From: Eleusine coracana subsp. coracana
Lineage: Eukaryota; Streptophyta; Magnoliopsida; Poales; Poaceae
Assembly: GCA_032690845.1 (NCBI GenBank)
Contig: CM064424.1
Location: forward strand, 43,227,511-43,291,510
DNA: 64,000 nucleotides
Direction: 5' to 3'
Position 1 is the first letter of the stretch. The number at the start of each line of letters is the position of its first letter. Positions 60,752-64,000 of this stretch are shown piece after piece. The notes under the pieces are model-generated. The model did not search any database. It saw only the letters and a program-made list of their open reading frames with translations, and was not told the DNA's origin. Both the position numbers and the translations under genes were made by a program.

Positions 60752-60880
60752 TTTCTTCATCGTGCTGCGATTGCGGGGTTTAGAATATGCTGTTCTATGC
60801 CGGATCGATTTGTGTGTCGCCTCCGACCAAATCAACGAATCTAGAACCTTTCGGAAGATCGGGAACCCTTGTCCACATCA
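60752..60880 (+). repeat. 3' LTR remnant of element F
   Basis: Matches 57956-58079 (last part of the 5' LTR) with scattered substitutions. The first about 790 bp of the LTR are missing. Confidence 0.9.
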
Positions 60881-60885
60881 AGACC

Positions 60886-60913
60886 CAAGAGTAGCGAGAG
60901 TAGTCGTCAACAA
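60886..60913 (-). pseudogene. 28-bp piece of E integrase between F and G
   Basis: The minus strand encodes V-D-D-Y-S-R-Y-S-W, the conserved copia integrase core segment. It joins directly to V-Y-F-L-E-S-K at 57157 once F is removed. Confidence 0.9.
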
Positions 60914-61539
60914 TGATGAGGACATCAATGACATATGAACAACAACGACGGAAGACGGTGCGCCAAACCAAGTTGTCACGCCTCCACCTCTCGTCATCGC
61001 ACCTTCTCAAGTTATGGACCCATCTTCCGACGAGACGACGATGTACAAGGGCCCAATCACTAGAGCTCGAGCCCAGAAATTGAAGATGGTTTTGATGCTA
61101 AGGAACGACGGCTCAGGATGACGCCCTCGAAGGCTCAAGTAGCCCAAGTCGCGCGACTACCTCTCCACCGCACGCCTCTCTACTTCAGCTGGCCCTAGAT
61201 GCCGCGCTCCCCCTATTTAGTCAAGGGTTGCGCCCCTTGTAATCTTCGAGTTTTGTTTTAAGATTAGCTTAGCTATTCATCCGTCTCTCGACATGAATTC
61301 AGAACTCCACCTTCATGCAATACATCAGATTGCTCGCCTCTAATTCTTGTTCGTTCTTCAATTGCGCGTAAGAATTGATCCTCGTGATCAGGTTGATCTT
61401 GTTTACCGCAAGGTTAATATCCGACGGAAGTTGGTTCAGCGATTGCATTGGCGCTTCGGGCTTGCTCGTCATAGTCGGATCGTGAGGGTCGACATCCACC
61501 GAATCGAAGATCGAAAGATCGGGCACTCTACACCTATCA
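60914..61539 (+). repeat. 5' LTR of element G (626 bp)
   Basis: It starts like LTR F and ends CCTATCA two bases before the primer binding site. The first about 190 bp encode the tail with G-P-I-T-R-A-R-A-Q. The rest diverges strongly from F, so F and G are different subfamilies. Confidence 0.8.
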
Positions 61540-61541
61540 AG

Positions 61542-61553
61542 TGGTATCAGATT
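61542..61553 (+). other. Primer binding site of element G
   Basis: TGGTATCAGATT, a good but 3'-degenerate match to the initiator tRNA-Met site. Confidence 0.8.
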
Positions 61554-62522
61554 CCAGTGTTTCTCGGTGAGTTTATCCAAGTCCACATAAACCAAAAACT
61601 ACAAAAAAAATTTTACCCCAGTACGGTTTTTGGGCCTCACACTTTCGTTCAATAATTTGCGTTCTTGAGTTTTTGTGCTATCGCTTTTGATCGTTGCTGG
61701 TACATGGTGTTTCATCGTTTTCTCCTCATCATTGTCATATCCTTCCACCACATCATGTGTTTTAGCCACCACAATTTGCTTTCCGCCGCATCTGTTTTCC
61801 CCGCCTCGCTCTCCTACTTGGCCGCGCGTAACGAGTCTTACTCAGTTGCGTTTTGGTCAGCCGATCACTTGCCAAGTTTTGCCGCCGCACCGTGAGTTCG
61901 GGTCAATCACGTGACTCGTTGCATCCGACTCGGTTACGTGGTAAACCGCCCTGCCTCGCCTTGTGTTGTGTTCTTTTAATTACCGTTTTACCCCTGCCTC
62001 AAAAAAAAAGTGTGTATGCATCGTTTTTTTTCTTCACACACCCTTGACATAGGTTAAAAAAAAAGAGGGGCAGAAGTAAAAAAAAAAATAGAAGAAGAAA
62101 AAAAAGAAAAAAGAAAGAAAAAAAAGAGAAAAGAGCGCTTGAGCACCATAGGCGACACGTTACTGTTCTTTACCCTTCTTCGGATCCGTTTGTTTCGATT
62201 CTTCTTCTTTCCTCTTCCACTTGTGCCGGCAGCAATCTTTTCGTGTTTAGCACCTTTATTCAGCTTTGCAGTTATTGTTTGAATTGTGCTAACCCTTGAT
62301 TGAGTGCAGCCTCCTAGCTCCACAAATTTTCTACTACGAGCAGGTTTTTGTTTCACCACGCAATCGCTCCTCCAATCTTCCACCGGTTTTACCTGTGGTT
62401 GCAGTTCACACTTGCGTGCTTGGTAAGGACGGGTAAGGATTTGATAACAGCTTTTTGTTTGAGCTTTTCATCCACCACTCACCTCTCGTCGTAGAATCTT
62501 TTTCTGTGTTGCTTGTGTTTCT
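61554..62522 (+). other. Leader of element G
   Basis: Non-coding, including purine-rich A runs at about 62000-62130. Confidence 0.6.
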
Positions 62523-64000
62523 ATGGCAGAAAACAACTCGAAGTCGGAGGAGCTCACCCTCCACGAAGTCTAGGCGCAGGTTGAAGGTCTACAAAACGAC
62601 ATGAAGACGATGCACGAGAGACTTGACTCTACGATTACTTCGTCGAACGAGCGTTTTGATCAGCTCGACCTTGCTGATACGGCTGCCCACACCACGCCCG
62701 CGACGATCATGACTCGTCTTGAGGCCGATGTCAACGCAACTTGGGACCATGATGACGCAGCTCAGGGAGTTGCAAACTGCATGCGACTACGGCGCCGACA
62801 CCGAGCAGGATGACAACAATCGTCATGGTCATGCTCGTAGGGTACGGGTTCCTACTAATGATTCTTTTGCCAGAATTAAGTTTCATATTCCCACTTTTAC
62901 TGGCAAATATGATCCGGGTGCTTATCTTGATTGGGAATTAGAGGTTGAACAAAAATTTGCATGCCATGATATCCCTGCTAATTTACAAGTTAAGGCTGCT
63001 ATTAGTGAATTTACTGAATTTGCTTTACTTTGGTGGCGTGAGTATAGACAAAAATATCCTAATAATGTTCCAGCCTCTTGGACGGCATTAAAAGCTGCTA
63101 TGCGCCATCGTTTTGTGCCGTCATATTATGCTAGAGATTTGCTTAATTAAATGCAACGCTTTCAACAAGGTTCACAATCTGTAGAGGATTATTATCAAGC
63201 TCTGCAAAAGGGTATGATTCGCTGTGGTTTAGTTGAACTAGAGGATGCTGCTATGGCTCGCTTTAGGGGTGGGTTAAATCGTGAAATTCAGAACATTCTT
63301 GATTATAAGAATTATGATGATATCACCACCTTGTTTGAATATGCTTGTAAAGCTGAACGTGAAGTGCAGGATCGACAATCTTCGTCAAGACCTAACACTT
63401 TTGCAGGGTCCAAGACGCCTTCAGCTCCACGACCGGCGCCTCCTTCCACGTCATGCGACCACACCGCGACCTCGTCCAAGTCGAGTGCTCCACCCATGGC
63501 CAGATCTGTCTCTACCGTGCCGTCCTCCTCGTCGTCTGGACGAGCTCGCGATACTCAGTGTTACCATTGCAAAGGATTTGGTCATGTGCTACGCGATTGT
63601 CCAAACAAACGAACTATGTTGATTCGTGATGACGGTGAGTATTCTTCTGCTAGTGATTCTGAGGATACTCTACAGACTATGCTTGCCACTAATCATGCAG
63701 ATAATACGGAGCTTCATGTCGACTCTAGTGCCGCCGACAGGTATGCAACTCTTGTTGTGCAGCGTGTTCTTAGTACACAGGTCGTGCCAGACAAAAAGAA
63801 TCAGCGCCACAACATTTTTCATATTAAAGGCGTTGTGCAAGAACGAGCGGTCCGTATAATCATCAATGGTGGCAGTTGCAACAATTTGGCTAGTACGACC
63901 TTGGTGGAGCAGTTATCATTGCCAACAAGGAAGCATCCACATCCTTATCACGTTCAATGGCTTAATGATGGCGGCAAAATAAAGGTAACGCGCTCGGTAC
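62523..64000 (+). pseudogene. gag-protease of element G (continues past the window)
   Basis: An ATG at 62523 opens gag. There is a TAG at codon 17 and a frameshift between about 62720 and 62810. The core frame follows (A-R-I-K-F-H-I-P-T-F, Y-L-D-W-E), then TAA at 63148-63150 in L-L-N-(stop)-M-Q-R-F. From 63151 the frame is open to the window end. It has a Ser/Pro/Thr-rich linker, the knuckle C-Y-H-C-K-G-F-G-H-V-L-R-D-C (about 63560-63600), an acidic stretch and the protease, whose catalytic Asp is Asn (I-I-N-G-G-S-C at about 63865). Confidence 0.88.

Larger units (their letters stand above)
57158..60880 (+). mobile_element. Ty3/gypsy element F (CRM-like candidate), internally deleted, nested in E
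   Basis: The left LTR starts TGATGAGGACATC at 57158, and the right LTR remnant ends ACATCA at 60880. The 5-bp target duplication AGACC flanks both (57153-57157 and 60881-60885). The interior has a primer binding site, leader and gag, then jumps from the start of protease straight into the last about 130 bp of the 3' LTR. RT, RNase H and integrase are therefore gone. Removing F and one AGACC rejoins E's integrase frame. Confidence 0.92.
51659..64000 (-). mobile_element. Copia element E (SIRE/Maximus-like, minus strand), with nested F and G
   Basis: The 3' LTR (51659-53311), long 3' non-coding tail, RT/RNase H and integrase lie on the minus strand. The integrase is interrupted at 57157/57158 by element F, resumes for 28 bp at 60886-60913, and is interrupted again by G. 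The 5' end lies right of the window. The left flank ACCTA (51654-51658) is the presumed target duplication. Confidence 0.85.
60914..64000 (+). mobile_element. Ty3/gypsy element G (CRM-like candidate), 5' part, nested in E
   Basis: It has the same family layout as F: an LTR starting TGATGAGGACATC at 60914, a polyprotein tail inside the LTR, a primer binding site, a leader and gag. It runs off the window in protease. The left flank AACAA (60909-60913) is the predicted target duplication. Confidence 0.85.

Noticed and set aside
57158..61539. Head-to-tail concatemer of gypsy elements sharing LTRs
   Set aside because: Polyprotein tails before the primer binding sites first suggested this. The TG start, AGACC duplication and rejoined E frame show the tails are inside ordinary 5' LTRs.

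Overview
The window looks like nuclear DNA from a grass (Poaceae, probably panicoid). The evidence is nested long LTR retrotransposons of grass type, CACTA, hAT, Mutator-like and Tourist-like DNA elements, and one host gene with plant exon structure. I see no bacterial or organellar genes, no rRNA, no tRNA gene and no CRISPR. Most of the sequence is decayed transposable element. The only recognisable cellular gene is a GABA/amino-acid transporter of the AAAP family on the minus strand.

Layout. 1-11433: Ty3/gypsy element A (+, Tekay/Del-like chromovirus with a chromodomain and a 3.9-kb 3' LTR), sitting inside related element B (-, 11434-17135, with an intact 196-aa orf0-like ORF and a 4.0-kb LTR). 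17139-19391: non-autonomous CACTA element with a GCT target duplication and a 612-bp internal tandem repeat. About 19.5-21.85 kb: a probable DNA transposon carrying gene-like sequence. 22105-41123: a seven-exon GABA-transporter-like gene (-) whose introns hold a hAT element, a long-TIR element, an AT-rich tandem repeat and an 11.1-kb Tat-lineage gypsy element C (28662-39802, with a spliced antisense ORF). Exons 2 and 4 each have a one-base insertion. 41.7-43.2 kb: L1-type LINE remnant (-). 43.5-44.37 kb: second, broken copy of GAT exons 2-3. 44421-44770: Tourist-like MITE.

Right part. 44.8-46.0 kb: Ty1/copia LTR-gag remnant. About 46.0-49.7 kb: copia element D (LTR, PBS and a long gag, no pol). 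49.7-51.65 kb: unresolved repeat. From 51659 to beyond the window: SIRE/Maximus-like copia element E (-), with its 3' LTR at 51659-53311 and pol at 54616-57157. Two related gypsy elements, F (57158-60880, target duplication AGACC) and G (60914 to the window edge), sit in E's integrase 28 bp apart in the same orientation.

Nothing here convinces me as a new defence or metabolic system. The most useful observations are the reconstructed insertion history, the empty-site evidence from the duplicated GAT segment, the two indels in an otherwise perfectly phased transporter gene, the spliced antisense ORF in C, the paired F/G insertions, and the recurrent stops at conserved Gln/Trp codons, which suggest cytosine deamination.
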